Shown piece after piece: positions 9,105 to 17,879 of a stretch of DNA of 64,000 nt (positions are counted from its first letter, which is position 1; each line of letters opens with the position of its first letter). Position numbers and translations under genes: made by a program. The stretch spans positions 124,001 to 188,000 of the forward strand of contig NZ_VHLG01000004.1 in assembly GCF_006516955.1 (NCBI RefSeq), given 5' to 3'. Under the pieces are notes generated by a model, which saw only the letters and a list, made by a program, of their open reading frames with translations, was not told where the DNA came from and searched no databases. Origin of the DNA: Martelella alba. Its GTDB lineage: Bacteria > Pseudomonadota > Alphaproteobacteria > Rhizobiales > Rhizobiaceae.

Positions 9105-10496
9105 CTAGCGCGACGCGCGCATGCGGCCATGCATCGGCGTATCCAGATCGCTGCCAGCCTGCGGTGCATTGCCGCCCTGCGCGGAGAGCCGCGCACTCAG
9201 CCGCGCCTCCAGAACCAGCGGCGAAAGATGCCGGTCAAGATGCTTCATCGTTTCGGCAAGCGCACCGCGCATGGACTCTACCGTGCGATAACCGGCGACA
9301 ACCATCTCATCCCGGGCTTTTTCCACACTGAGAAGCTGGTAGACATTGCGCGCCAGCTGTTCGACCGTATCAGCCGTGCGCGCCGCGCCGGCTGCCCGCA
9401 GTTTCTGGTAGGTATCCTGAAAATTCTGCACATGTGGGCCGCTGATAATGGCAGCGCCCAGCATGGCTGGCTCCAGCGGGTTCTGCCCGCCCGTCGCCGT
9501 CAGTGACCGACCAACAAAGGCAATTCTGGCGAGACGCAGGTAAAGCCCCATCTCACCCATCGTATCGCCGAGCAGGATATCGGTCTCAGCGGTGATGGCC
9601 GCCCCCTCTGATCGGCGAACGACATTCAGCCCCTTGGCCTGAAACAGCGCAGTCAGCTGATCACAGCGCTCGGGATGACGCGGAACGATCACCGTCAGCA
9701 GGCCCGGCACGCGGCTTTTGAGTACGCGGTGCACGTTGGAGACCGCCTTTTCCTCACCCTCAAAGGTCGAAATGCCGGCCCAGACCAGCCTGTCGCCAAT
9801 TTCACGGCGCAATGTCGCCAGCACCACCTCATCGGCGGGCGGCGGGTCGCGATCAACCTTCAGATTGCCCGTGACCGAAACGCGCATGGCGCCCAGCTCA
9901 CGAAACCGTTCACCGTCAAGATCGCTCTGCGCCAGAACGCTTGCAATCTGGGAAAACAGGCTGCGGGCGAAATCGCGCCGCTTCAACCAGCGATCATAGG
10001 ACTTGTCGGAAATCCGTCCATTAACGAAAATCTGCGGAATGTTCCGCTTCGATAGCTGACCCATAATGGTTGGCCAGATCTCGCTTTCGACATTGATGGC
10101 GACGTCAGGCCGCCAGTGATCCAGAAAACGGCTCACCGCACGCGGCACATCGAAGGGAACATATTGGTGGATCACCTGATCGGGAAAACGCTCTGCGGCA
10201 AGCTTTGCCGAGGTGACCGTTCCCGTGGTCAGCAGCACGTTAATGCCAAGCGCCGCGATTTTCTCCATCATCGGCGCGACGGAAAGCGTCTCGCCAACAC
10301 TTGCGGCATGAATCCAGACCAGTGGCCCATTCGGTCGCGCGACGCGCGTGCGACCGAAGCGTTCGGCCTTGCGGGCCCGTTCTTCCTTGCCCCGGCGCGC
10401 GCGTCGGCGATAGATGAACGGCAGCAGTGGATAGACCGCCACCCCGGCAAACCGGTAGCCTTGCGTCGCCAGCCATGTCGAAATACGCGCCGTCAT
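9105..10496 (-). CDS. waaA: 3-deoxy-D-manno-octulosonic acid (Kdo) transferase
   Basis: This GT-B glycosyltransferase adds Kdo to lipid IVA at the cytoplasmic membrane. Visible landmarks are an N-terminal hydrophobic segment, WIHAASVGETLSVAPMM, NVESEIWPTIMGQL with the conserved Glu, FVNGRISDKSYDRW, and the C-terminal GQNPLEPAMLGAAIISGPHVQNF donor-binding stretch. Length (463 residues) is normal. Two starts are possible: ATG 10496 (chosen) and GTG 10514, six codons upstream. It lies between DUF4170 and lpxK in the same direction. Confidence 0.92.
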   Translation of the reverse strand: MTARISTWLATQGYRFAGVAVYPLLPFIYRRRARRGKEERARKAERFGRTRVARPNGPLVWIHAASVGETLSVAPMMEKIAALGINVLLTTGTVTSAKLAAERFPDQVIHQYVPFDVPRAVSRFLDHWRPDVAINVESEIWPTIMGQLSKRNIPQIFVNGRISDKSYDRWLKRRDFARSLFSQIASVLAQSDLDGERFRELGAMRVSVTGNLKVDRDPPPADEVVLATLRREIGDRLVWAGISTFEGEEKAVSNVHRVLKSRVPGLLTVIVPRHPERCDQLTALFQAKGLNVVRRSEGAAITAETDILLGDTMGEMGLYLRLARIAFVGRSLTATGGQNPLEPAMLGAAIISGPHVQNFQDTYQKLRAAGAARTADTVEQLARNVYQLLSVEKARDEMVVAGYRTVESMRGALAETMKHLDRHLSPLVLEARLSARLSAQGGNAPQAGSDLDTPMHGRMRASR

Positions 10497-10627
10497 CGTC
10501 AAAACCAGATGCACTCCAGAAATTCGTCCGTCCGAAACGAACCGCTTCGTCAGGTTACCACTTAATCAGCTGATTGCACACGCAATGATGGCACGGCTGA
10601 CTGAAGGCCCGCACCACGAAAAGAAGA

Positions 10628-10651
10628 GGCGTAAAATCAACAATTTACGCC
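10628..10651 (-). terminator. Possible hairpin between DUF4170 and waaA
   Basis: GGCGTAAA-N8-TTTACGCC, a perfect 8-bp stem 80 bp beyond the DUF4170 stop. On the minus strand it is followed by TCTTCTTTT, a partial T-run. It may attenuate transcription into waaA and lpxK. Confidence 0.4.
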
Positions 10652-10730
10652 ATCATATTGCGGGCAGAAGAACCTCTAGACTGCTCTTAGCCGTAAACAG
10701 CGGCCGAATTTGGACCTTTGATCGCACGAA

Positions 10731-10964
10731 TCAGTCTTCGGGATCGAGCAGGCGATGCAGGTGGACGATGAAATAACGCATATGGGCATTGTCGACAGTC
10801 TGCTGAGCCTTGGACTTCCATGCCGTATGCGCCGCAGCGTAGTTGGGATAGATGCCGACAATGTCCAGCTGGTCAAGATCGGAGAACTTGACGCCGTCCA
10901 GCTGCTCCAGTTCGCCGCCGAATACCAGGTGCAGAAGCTGTTTGTTTTCAACCGTATCGATCAT
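10731..10964 (-). CDS. DUF4170 domain protein
   Basis: A 77-residue protein with a compact alpha/beta pattern: LLHLVFGGELEQLDGVKFSDLDQLDIVGIYPNYAAAHTAWKSKAQQTVD in pieces, ending RYFIVHLHRLLDPE. DUF4170 genes are regularly found beside waaA/lpxK in rhizobia. Function is unknown; the position suggests a link to lipopolysaccharide assembly. The ATG at 10964 is chosen because GCGAGG lies six bases upstream; an upstream in-frame initiator at 10982 has no such site. Confidence 0.8.
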   Translation of the reverse strand: MIDTVENKQLLHLVFGGELEQLDGVKFSDLDQLDIVGIYPNYAAAHTAWKSKAQQTVDNAHMRYFIVHLHRLLDPED

Positions 10965-11030
10965 GAGAAACCTCGCTTGCAAAAATCGTTGCAGATGCGT
11001 CCACTCGTGTCGCGGTAATTGATGCGGATG

Positions 11031-11858
11031 TCAAGCAAAGGGTTTGCGATCAAAGTGCCGCAGCAGCATATCAACCAGATCCGATGATCCGGCAAACAGC
11101 GTTTCTTTGGAGACATCCGCCAGATTATAGCGCGGCGCGACGCCGTCTCCATCGACCAGCTTTGCCCCGGCACAGCGCAGGATCAAATCAGCAGCTGCGA
11201 TATCCCAGTCATGGGAATCCGTCCTGACCAGCGTGCCGTCAAGCCGGCCCTCTGCCACCATGGCCAGCCGATAGGCCAGCGAAGGAACATGGCCGGCGCG
11301 GTGAATACGCTTTTGCATGGCAGGCGCAAGCCGTTCCACCAGATTGCCCGGCGCAGCAAAATCGAGCATATCCCCGGCGCCCGCGAGGCGGCAGGCAATA
11401 TCAGCGCCGTTTTTGGCGGCGGGTCCGCCCTTGCAGGCAGTAAAGAGCTCGTCCAGCGCCGGAGCGAACAGAACGGCGGCAACGGGCTCCCCCCGGTTGA
11501 CCACTGCAACCGACACGACCCAACGCTTGTCTCCGGCCAGGAAGCCACGGGTTCCATCGATCGGATCGACAACGAAAGCGCGTTCACAGGAAAGCCGGGC
11601 CGGGTCATCCTCGCTTTCTTCGGAAAGCCAGCCATAATCGGGCCGGGCATGGCGCAACAGTGCTTCAAGCCGGCGATTGGCGGCGAAATCCGCCTCGCTG
11701 ACCGGAGAGGCGCCATTATTCTTCCACCAGGTCTGCGGCGCCTGACCGAAATAGCCAAGCGCGACGCCGCCAGCATCGCGGGCCGCCGCTTCAATCAGCG
11801 CCAGATCATCCAGCCAGCGGTCATGCTCCGTTGCGTTGATCATCGTGTCAGGCACCAT
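11031..11858 (-). CDS. Inositol monophosphatase-family phosphatase (CysQ/3'-phosphonucleotidase-like)
   Basis: The 275-residue enzyme belongs to the Mg-dependent, lithium-sensitive phosphatase superfamily. The metal motif FVVDPIDGTRGFLAG and the C-terminal DSHDWDIAAADLILRCAGAKLVD supply the conserved Asp residues, and LSEESEDD gives the first acidic ligand pair. Possible substrates are 3'-phosphoadenosine 5'-phosphate, inositol phosphate or a related sugar phosphate; sequence alone does not decide. The ATG lies directly after the pmbA stop (one base between), and the gene leads into the DUF4170-waaA-lpxK block. Confidence 0.85.
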   Translation of the reverse strand: MVPDTMINATEHDRWLDDLALIEAAARDAGGVALGYFGQAPQTWWKNNGASPVSEADFAANRRLEALLRHARPDYGWLSEESEDDPARLSCERAFVVDPIDGTRGFLAGDKRWVVSVAVVNRGEPVAAVLFAPALDELFTACKGGPAAKNGADIACRLAGAGDMLDFAAPGNLVERLAPAMQKRIHRAGHVPSLAYRLAMVAEGRLDGTLVRTDSHDWDIAAADLILRCAGAKLVDGDGVAPRYNLADVSKETLFAGSSDLVDMLLRHFDRKPFA

Positions 11859-11859
11859 T

Positions 11860-13206
11860 TCAGCGCCCTGCCAGCGTCAGTCCCTCGACCAGAAGGCTGG
11901 GCGCTGCAATCGAATAGCGACGATCAATATCGCTGGCCGGCGTCATGTTGAGATACATGTCCTTCAGATTTCCGGCGAGCGTCATCTGCGAGACGGGATA
12001 GGCAATCTCGCCATTTTCGAACCAGAAGCCGGACGCGCCGCGCGAATATTCACCAGTGACCATATTGACGCCATGACCGATCAGCTCGGTCACCAGGAAA
12101 CCCGAACCGAGCGCCTTCATCATGGCTTCCGGCGTGTCCGCACCCGGCTCCAGAATGAGATTGGTACCCGTGGCCGAGAGCGAATTGCCGGATCGCACCC
12201 CGCGACCATTGGTCACAAGCCCCAGCTCCCGCCCGAGTGCTGTCGACAGGAACCATTGCTTGAGAACGCCATCACCGACCATGGTCAATTTCTGGCTTGC
12301 CACGCCTTCGCCGTCGAAAGGCTGGGAACCGGACCCGCGAAGGATGCTCGGATCATCGATCAGGCTGACCCCGGCCTTCAGCACCTGCTTGCCGAGACGG
12401 TCTTTCAGAAACGACGTTTTGCGCGCAATCGCACTGCCGGAAATGGCACCGGCAAGGTGACCGACAAGGCTGGTGGCAACACGCTGATCGAAGATGATGC
12501 CAATACCGTGCTGCGTCTCGAGCTGGCGCGGATTAAGGCGCGCGACGGCGCGTTCACCCGCATTGCGGCCGATCTCTTCGGGTGTCGTCAGATCGGCATC
12601 AAAGGCGCGGGCCTCGGAATCATGATCGCGCTGCATCGCCGTACCGTCCCCGGCAACCGCCGAGGCCGAAACGGAAAAATAGGATCGCCGGTAGCCACCG
12701 GCAAAACCGCCGCTGGTGACAAGCGCGAAGGCAATTTCGCCGCTGGAAGCACTCGCCCCGGAGCTTTTGCTGACACCGGGAACCGCAAGGGCTGCCGCTT
12801 CCGCTGCAAGCGCCCGCTCGGCCAGCCTTTCCGGTGAAACACCGGTCGGATCGTAAAGCTGCAGATCGGGCGTTTCATCGGCCAGCCGATCGGCATCCGC
12901 CAGACAGGCGTAAGGGTCTTCCGGCGATACCTTCGCCATGGCGATGGCACGTTCGACAAGAGCCGACACATCGTCAGCGGAATTGGTCGACACGCTGGCA
13001 ATACGCTTGCCGATAAACACGCGCAGCGACAATCCCCGATTTTCGGAAGCCTGTGCATTCTCACGTTTGCCATCGCGAACAGAGATGGCGTTGGAGACAC
13101 CTTCCGACACAACCACATCTGCGGCATCGGCACCCGCCGCCTTCGCGGCATCGACAATCCTGGAAGCGTTCCTGATCAATTCACTGCTTGCGTCATTCAC
13201 AGACAT
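11860..13206 (-). CDS. pmbA: TldD/PmbA family metallopeptidase-like protein
   Basis: The 448-residue protein has the PmbA layout: an N-terminal ADAADVVVSEGVSNAISVRDGKRENAQASENRGLSLRVFIGKR region in pieces, a middle CARGFDADL-like domain, and a C-terminal NGRGVRSGNSLSATGTNLILEPG followed by GFLVTELIGHGVNMVTGEYSRGASGFWFENGEIAYPV. TldD/PmbA pairs process small modified peptides in enterobacteria; in this locus no tldD partner is present. The enzyme is cytoplasmic. This arm of the family typically lacks the HEXXH-type motif of TldD. It is the first gene of the minus-strand block that continues into lipid A synthesis. Confidence 0.88.
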   Translation of the reverse strand: MSVNDASSELIRNASRIVDAAKAAGADAADVVVSEGVSNAISVRDGKRENAQASENRGLSLRVFIGKRIASVSTNSADDVSALVERAIAMAKVSPEDPYACLADADRLADETPDLQLYDPTGVSPERLAERALAAEAAALAVPGVSKSSGASASSGEIAFALVTSGGFAGGYRRSYFSVSASAVAGDGTAMQRDHDSEARAFDADLTTPEEIGRNAGERAVARLNPRQLETQHGIGIIFDQRVATSLVGHLAGAISGSAIARKTSFLKDRLGKQVLKAGVSLIDDPSILRGSGSQPFDGEGVASQKLTMVGDGVLKQWFLSTALGRELGLVTNGRGVRSGNSLSATGTNLILEPGADTPEAMMKALGSGFLVTELIGHGVNMVTGEYSRGASGFWFENGEIAYPVSQMTLAGNLKDMYLNMTPASDIDRRYSIAAPSLLVEGLTLAGR

Positions 13207-13330
13207 GGCATGGCCTTTCCTTGCGCTTCCATTTATTGTTCGCTTTGTATTCCATCAAGTGCCGTTTTGATGACGCTCGATTTTTATTAACCTATAGGGG
13301 GCTATCCACATTATGGCGAGCGAGGCGAGC

Positions 13331-15121
13331 ATGTTTTCCGAATTGCTGTGGATGCTGGGAGGCGCTGCCATCGCCGCCCCTGTTTTCAAGCGCCTCGGTC
13401 TCGGCACCGTTCTGGGTTATCTGGCCGCCGGCGTGATCATCGGGCCCGTGTTCAAGCGCATCACCAATGGCGAGGAAGTCCTCAGCGTCGCCGAACTCGG
13501 CGTCGTCTTTCTCCTGTTCATGATCGGACTGGAACTGAAGCCCGCCCGGCTATGGACCATGCGCAAGGATATTTTCGGCCTCGGCTTTGCCCAGGTGCTG
13601 CTGACGGGGGCGATCCTGACGCCACTGGTCATGCTGACCGGCAAGTTCGACTGGAGCGCCGCCATCATTGCCGGCTACGGCCTGGCGCTGTCTTCCACCG
13701 CCTTTGCCATGCAGATCCTCGACGATGCCGGTGACGTCAACACCCGTTACGGCCAGCGCGCCTTTTCCATGCTGCTGTTTCAGGATATCGCCATCGTGCC
13801 ATTACTGGCGCTGCTGGCCATTCTGTCCGGCGGTGCGGAGGGAACGTCGGGAAGTGACATGCTGGCGAACGCTGCGCTTGCGCTGATGGTGATCGCGCTG
13901 ATGATTGCCGCAGGCCGCTATGTGCTGACGCCGGTCTTCCAGATCATTGCCGCCACAGGCGCGCGCGAAGTGATGATCGTTGCCGCCCTGTTCATTGTCA
14001 TCGGCGCGGCAACCGCCATGCATCTCGTCGGCCTTTCCATGGCCATGGGGGCATTTCTTGCTGGGGTGATGCTGGCCGAATCCTCCTATCGTCATGAGCT
14101 TGAGGCCGATATCGAGCCCTTTCGCGGGGTCATGCTCGCCATTTTCTTCATCGCCGTCGGCCTGTCACTGGAACTGGATGTGCTGTGGGAAAATATTCTC
14201 CTCATCATCCTGGCCGTACCGGTGCTGGTCGCGATCAAGGCAGCGGTGATCTATCTGCTCTGTCGCATCAGCGGCTCCTCGCATGCCGACGCAATCCGCA
14301 TCGCCGCCCTTTTGCCGCAGGGCGGTGAATTCGGCTTTGTCATGTTCTCGACGGCGGCAGCCGGCGGCCTGTTTACCAATGCCACCGCCTCCCTGCTGAT
14401 CACCATTGTCACGCTCTCCATGGTGGTCACGCCGCTTTGCGTACGGCTTGCCGCAAGACTTTACCGGACAGAGACCCATCACGAGGAGATGGAGGAGGAT
14501 TTTGCCGGCGCCGGCGCCGATGTGCTGATGGTTGGTTTTTCCCGTTTTGGCCAGATCGCCGCGCAGATCCTTCTGGCAAGCGGCCGCGATGTCACCATCA
14601 TCGACTATTCCGCCGAACGCATTCGCCAGGCATCGGCCTTTGGCTTTCACATCTATTTCGGCGACGGTACCCGCAAGGACGTGCTGATTTCAGCCGGTAT
14701 TGAAAAGGCCAAGATCGTTGCGGTCTGCACCCAGAAGCGCGAAATCACCGATCAGGTGGTCGCCATGATCCAGGAGAACTTCCCCCGTGCTCACATCTAT
14801 GCCCGTTCTTATGATCGCGGCCACACGCTGGCGCTCAGAGCCCGCGGCGTTGAATATGAGCTACGCGAAACACTGGAATCCGGCCTCACCTTCGGCCGCG
14901 AGACCCTGATTGCGCTCGGAACCAGCGAGGAGGACGCCCAGGCGATCACCGACGATATCCGCAAGCGGGACGCCAAGCGGCTGGAAATTCAGGCGGTCGA
15001 GGGCATTCTGGCCGGGGCGGACATGCTGCATACCGAACCTGTGCGCCCCGAACCGCTGATGCGCCCCAAGCGGCGTCTCGCCGCCAATGATATCGATGTA
15101 ACCGGCCGCGACATGGCGTGA
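13331..15121 (+). CDS. CPA2 family monovalent cation:proton antiporter with TrkA-N domain (KefB/KefC-like)
   Basis: The membrane part (about residues 1-380) has roughly 12 hydrophobic segments, including LGTVLGYLAAGVIIGPVFKRI and LFLLFMIGLELKPARLW-type sequences of the Na+/H+ exchanger fold and GLALSSTAFAMQIL. A cytoplasmic Rossmann TrkA-N domain follows (ADVLMVGFSRFGQIAAQILLASGRDVTIID). This architecture is that of glutathione-gated potassium efflux and K+/H+ antiporters. The 602-codon frame starts at 13313, but ATG 13331 is preferred because GCGAGG lies five bases before it. It is divergent from pmbA and converges on the APC permease. No KefF/KefG ancillary gene is adjacent. Confidence 0.85.
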   Translation: MFSELLWMLGGAAIAAPVFKRLGLGTVLGYLAAGVIIGPVFKRITNGEEVLSVAELGVVFLLFMIGLELKPARLWTMRKDIFGLGFAQVLLTGAILTPLVMLTGKFDWSAAIIAGYGLALSSTAFAMQILDDAGDVNTRYGQRAFSMLLFQDIAIVPLLALLAILSGGAEGTSGSDMLANAALALMVIALMIAAGRYVLTPVFQIIAATGAREVMIVAALFIVIGAATAMHLVGLSMAMGAFLAGVMLAESSYRHELEADIEPFRGVMLAIFFIAVGLSLELDVLWENILLIILAVPVLVAIKAAVIYLLCRISGSSHADAIRIAALLPQGGEFGFVMFSTAAAGGLFTNATASLLITIVTLSMVVTPLCVRLAARLYRTETHHEEMEEDFAGAGADVLMVGFSRFGQIAAQILLASGRDVTIIDYSAERIRQASAFGFHIYFGDGTRKDVLISAGIEKAKIVAVCTQKREITDQVVAMIQENFPRAHIYARSYDRGHTLALRARGVEYELRETLESGLTFGRETLIALGTSEEDAQAITDDIRKRDAKRLEIQAVEGILAGADMLHTEPVRPEPLMRPKRRLAANDIDVTGRDMA

Positions 15122-15139
15122 GGGGACAGTGCGGGCGGA

Positions 15140-16414
15140 TCAGGCGGGCCGGCGGCCGTGACGCAGAACAAGAGCACATTCAAGCACCGCAGCAACGGCA
15201 TAGGCACCAGCCAGGAACAGCAGGCCAACCGGGTCTGTCTGAAAGGTGTGCCAGACAAGGACGAGGAAACTCGCGAAACAGAGCAGGCAACCTGCCAGCG
15301 GTACAACCGGCTTGATGGCGATTCGCCGCGACAGCCTGAAGGCCGCCAGATTGACCGCAAAAAAGATCAATAGAAATGTGGCGCTGGCAAAGAGAGAAAT
15401 CTCTTCAAGCGGCGCGAGAACCGCAAAGGCGAGAGATAGAACTGTCAGCACGATCAGTGCCACGTAAGGTATCGGCCGGTTGCGTTCGCGCATCGAGAAA
15501 ATCGCCGGCAAGGCTCTTTCGCGCGCCATGACCATGGCGAGCCGCGCTGCGCCGAAAAGCGTTGCATTGATCGCCGACGCCGTTGACAGGAGCGCGGCGG
15601 CCGCGATCAGCGTGAAGCCGAACTGTCCGAGCATCGGCCGAGCGGCAACAGCGAGAACATATTCCTGATCCTTTGCGATTTCCGCCGGTGTCAGATTGCC
15701 CAGCGCCACGACCGCCACAGCCACATAAATCAGCGTGGTGAGGCAGATGGCAATCACGATCGCTCGTTTCAGGTTCCGCTCGGGCGACGCCATCTCGTCA
15801 ATGGCGTTCGGGATAAGCTCAAATCCCTCATAGGCGACAAAGATGAGCGCCACGGCGGAAAGCGCCGCCGGAAAGCCGTGATCAAAAACCGGCGTGAAAT
15901 GCGACGCCTTGATGCCCGTGGCGGCAATCACTGCAAAAAGCGCCAGAATGGCAAGCTTGATGGCAACCACCCCAAGCTCGACGCCGCCCGACAGCTTGGC
16001 GCCAACGAGGTTGATCACCAGAAAACCGGTGAGCACCACGGCCGCCAGCACACCAGCATTGACTGCACCTTCAGGCAGAAACGTCGCGCCATAGGCGCCG
16101 AAAGCCGATGCGTAAAGCGCCAGGGTGCCGACATAGCCTGCGACCAGCAGCCAGCCGGCGAAACCGGCAATGCCCGGTGCCGTAAAGGCTTTTTCGATAT
16201 AGGTGAAACTGCCGCCGTCATTTCTGAATTCAAGCCCGAGATGGGCATAGGAAATACCGGTCAGAAGCGCGATCACGCCACCGGCAAGAAGGGCGAACGC
16301 CACAGCATGGCCAGCAACGGCTATGGCAAGACCGAGCACGGCGAAAATGCCGCCACCGATCATCCCGCCAATCCCGATTGCCGTTACCTCGGCCAGGCTG
16401 AGTTTTTTCTGCAC
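15140..16414 (-). CDS. APC family amino acid permease
   Basis: The protein has about 12 membrane segments. The start GTG at 16414 sits behind GAGAGG with eight-base spacing; an in-frame TTG at 16432 is less likely. The N-terminus SLAEVTAIGIGGMIGGGIFAVLGLAIAVAG is the classical APC superfamily TM1 with the unwound GIGGMIGGGIF substrate site. FVAYEGFELIPNA in TM6 is also typical of the subgroup. It probably imports or exchanges an amino acid or amine, driven by protons; the substrate is not resolved. Length is 424 residues. It lies tail to tail with the antiporter gene, 18 bp apart. Confidence 0.85.
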   Translation of the reverse strand: MQKKLSLAEVTAIGIGGMIGGGIFAVLGLAIAVAGHAVAFALLAGGVIALLTGISYAHLGLEFRNDGGSFTYIEKAFTAPGIAGFAGWLLVAGYVGTLALYASAFGAYGATFLPEGAVNAGVLAAVVLTGFLVINLVGAKLSGGVELGVVAIKLAILALFAVIAATGIKASHFTPVFDHGFPAALSAVALIFVAYEGFELIPNAIDEMASPERNLKRAIVIAICLTTLIYVAVAVVALGNLTPAEIAKDQEYVLAVAARPMLGQFGFTLIAAAALLSTASAINATLFGAARLAMVMARERALPAIFSMRERNRPIPYVALIVLTVLSLAFAVLAPLEEISLFASATFLLIFFAVNLAAFRLSRRIAIKPVVPLAGCLLCFASFLVLVWHTFQTDPVGLLFLAGAYAVAAVLECALVLRHGRRPA

Positions 16415-16505
16415 GGTGTAAACCTCTCGCAATGAATGAAGGAGAGATACCGGTCAGCATGCAACCTTTTCAAGCCTCAAGTGGAAAGGAAGCGGCCGCA
16501 GACTG

Positions 16506-17648
16506 TCAATGTTCGGCGACCATGCGCCGTCTTTTCGCAAAAGCATGCGCTTCCGATGGCGTAGCGGCCGCATTGCGCTCCATAAGGACAATCTGGTCAC
16601 GACCATGCATTTTGGCCTGGTAAAGGGCACGGTCGGAAAGCTCCAGCGCCGTCTCCATCGGCAGGCAGGCGTGGCTCCAGCACACCCCGATGCTCGTCGT
16701 GATGGCGAGCGCATCAGCATTGTCCGGGGCAGAAATTTCCGCCATGGCGCTGCGCGCCCGCTCGGCAATTTCACGCGCTTTCTCGCGCCCGGTATTGGGT
16801 AGAAAGACAGCGAATTCCTCGCCACCTAGCCGCGCTGCCAGGTCCGTGCCACGCAGGCTTTCGCGCAGCAGCTCGGCCACGGCGACGAGAACCCTGTCGC
16901 CGACGGCATGGCCATAGGTGTCGTTAACCTTCTTGAAATGATCAAGATCGATCAGCAGAAGCGCCGCTCCGCGCGGTGTCTGGCGCAAGGCGGCAACGCG
17001 ATAGGCTTCCTCAAAGGCGCGGCGGTTGAAAAGCCCGGTCAACGGATCGACGGATGCCTGAACGCGCAGCGCCTTTTCCCGCAGGTCCCGCCGGCGTTCA
17101 CGCTCCAGAAAGCCACCCAGGACAAAGGCGCCGATGATATTGGTGACGACGAGGAAGGGAATGGCATATGAAAAGACCGGCGCCCAGTCCGAACGCGGCA
17201 GCAAAAAAGTGCAGACAAAGGAAAGGCTGATCGCCGGACCGAGCAGCAAGAGATGGATCCTGGTCATCTGACCGGAACGGCTGACCATCAGGCGCCAGAC
17301 GAGGCCAAGACAGGTGGCGAGGAACAGCGAAAGCACGCAGACATTGGCAGACGGCCCCTCTTCAAGATAGCGCGTCGCTGCCGCCATGGTGAAGCTGATC
17401 AGGCCACCAATCGGCCCGGCAAAGGCACCAGCACAGCCGACAAACAGGTTGCGCGGATCGATCTGCAGCCCGTTGATGTGCATGACCGGCTGAAAGGATA
17501 CCAGCGTGGCCCCCAGCCCCAGAATGAAACCGAGGAGAACCTGTCTTGCGTAGGCGACCGTCACCGAACGCATAACAAATGCGAAGGCGATGGCTGTCAG
17601 CGCCATCATTCCCGCAAAATTAACGATCAGAATCAGGTATTGCGACAT
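16506..17648 (-). CDS. Membrane diguanylate cyclase (5TM-LYT-like sensor plus GGDEF)
   Basis: The N-terminal ~190 residues contain about six hydrophobic segments resembling the 5TM-5TMR sensor class (FILGLGATLVSFQPVMHINGLQIDPRNLFVGCAGAFAGPIGGLISF in pieces, with the diagnostic N-GLQ-DPR and G-IGGLISF motifs). A GGDEF domain follows, with the intact active site GGEEF and an RGTD inhibitory I-site exactly five residues upstream. It should therefore make cyclic di-GMP and show product inhibition. It ends ALYQAKMHGRDQIV, as these domains do. It is transcribed alone on the minus strand, divergent from preTA. Confidence 0.9.
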   Translation of the reverse strand: MSQYLILIVNFAGMMALTAIAFAFVMRSVTVAYARQVLLGFILGLGATLVSFQPVMHINGLQIDPRNLFVGCAGAFAGPIGGLISFTMAAATRYLEEGPSANVCVLSLFLATCLGLVWRLMVSRSGQMTRIHLLLLGPAISLSFVCTFLLPRSDWAPVFSYAIPFLVVTNIIGAFVLGGFLERERRRDLREKALRVQASVDPLTGLFNRRAFEEAYRVAALRQTPRGAALLLIDLDHFKKVNDTYGHAVGDRVLVAVAELLRESLRGTDLAARLGGEEFAVFLPNTGREKAREIAERARSAMAEISAPDNADALAITTSIGVCWSHACLPMETALELSDRALYQAKMHGRDQIVLMERNAAATPSEAHAFAKRRRMVAEH

Positions 17649-17809
17649 CGTCTGGTTTTCTTTTCTTCAAAACCGCCGACAACGGCATTTCCAGCGCAGG
17701 GTGCTTCGCTTTTACGTTTTGATCAAGCCTATTGGCGCGAACCGGCCGAAAACACAATCATCACAAGTGCAAAATCGCCCGGATTTGCGGTCATTTTCTG
17801 ACCGAAAGC

Positions 17810-17835
17810 AAAATTTTACCGTTTGATAAAATTTT
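17810..17835. promoter_or_regulatory. Inverted repeat upstream of preTA, candidate operator
   Basis: A perfect 9-bp inverted repeat AAAATTTTA / TAAAATTTT separated by 8 bp (CCGTTTGA) lies 45 bp before the preT start codon. The site is AT-only inside GC-rich DNA and is placed where a repressor or activator of the pyrimidine-reduction operon could act. No adjacent regulator gene was identified to match it. Confidence 0.4.
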
Positions 17836-17879
17836 CAAACCGGGTTAGGCTTTTCCCAGAAACAAAAAAGGGGAACCCT

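Noticed and set aside
8283-9506. 407-codon open frame antisense to lpxK and waaA
   Set aside because: Spans two well-supported genes on the opposite strand and their gap; composition is that of a shadow frame.
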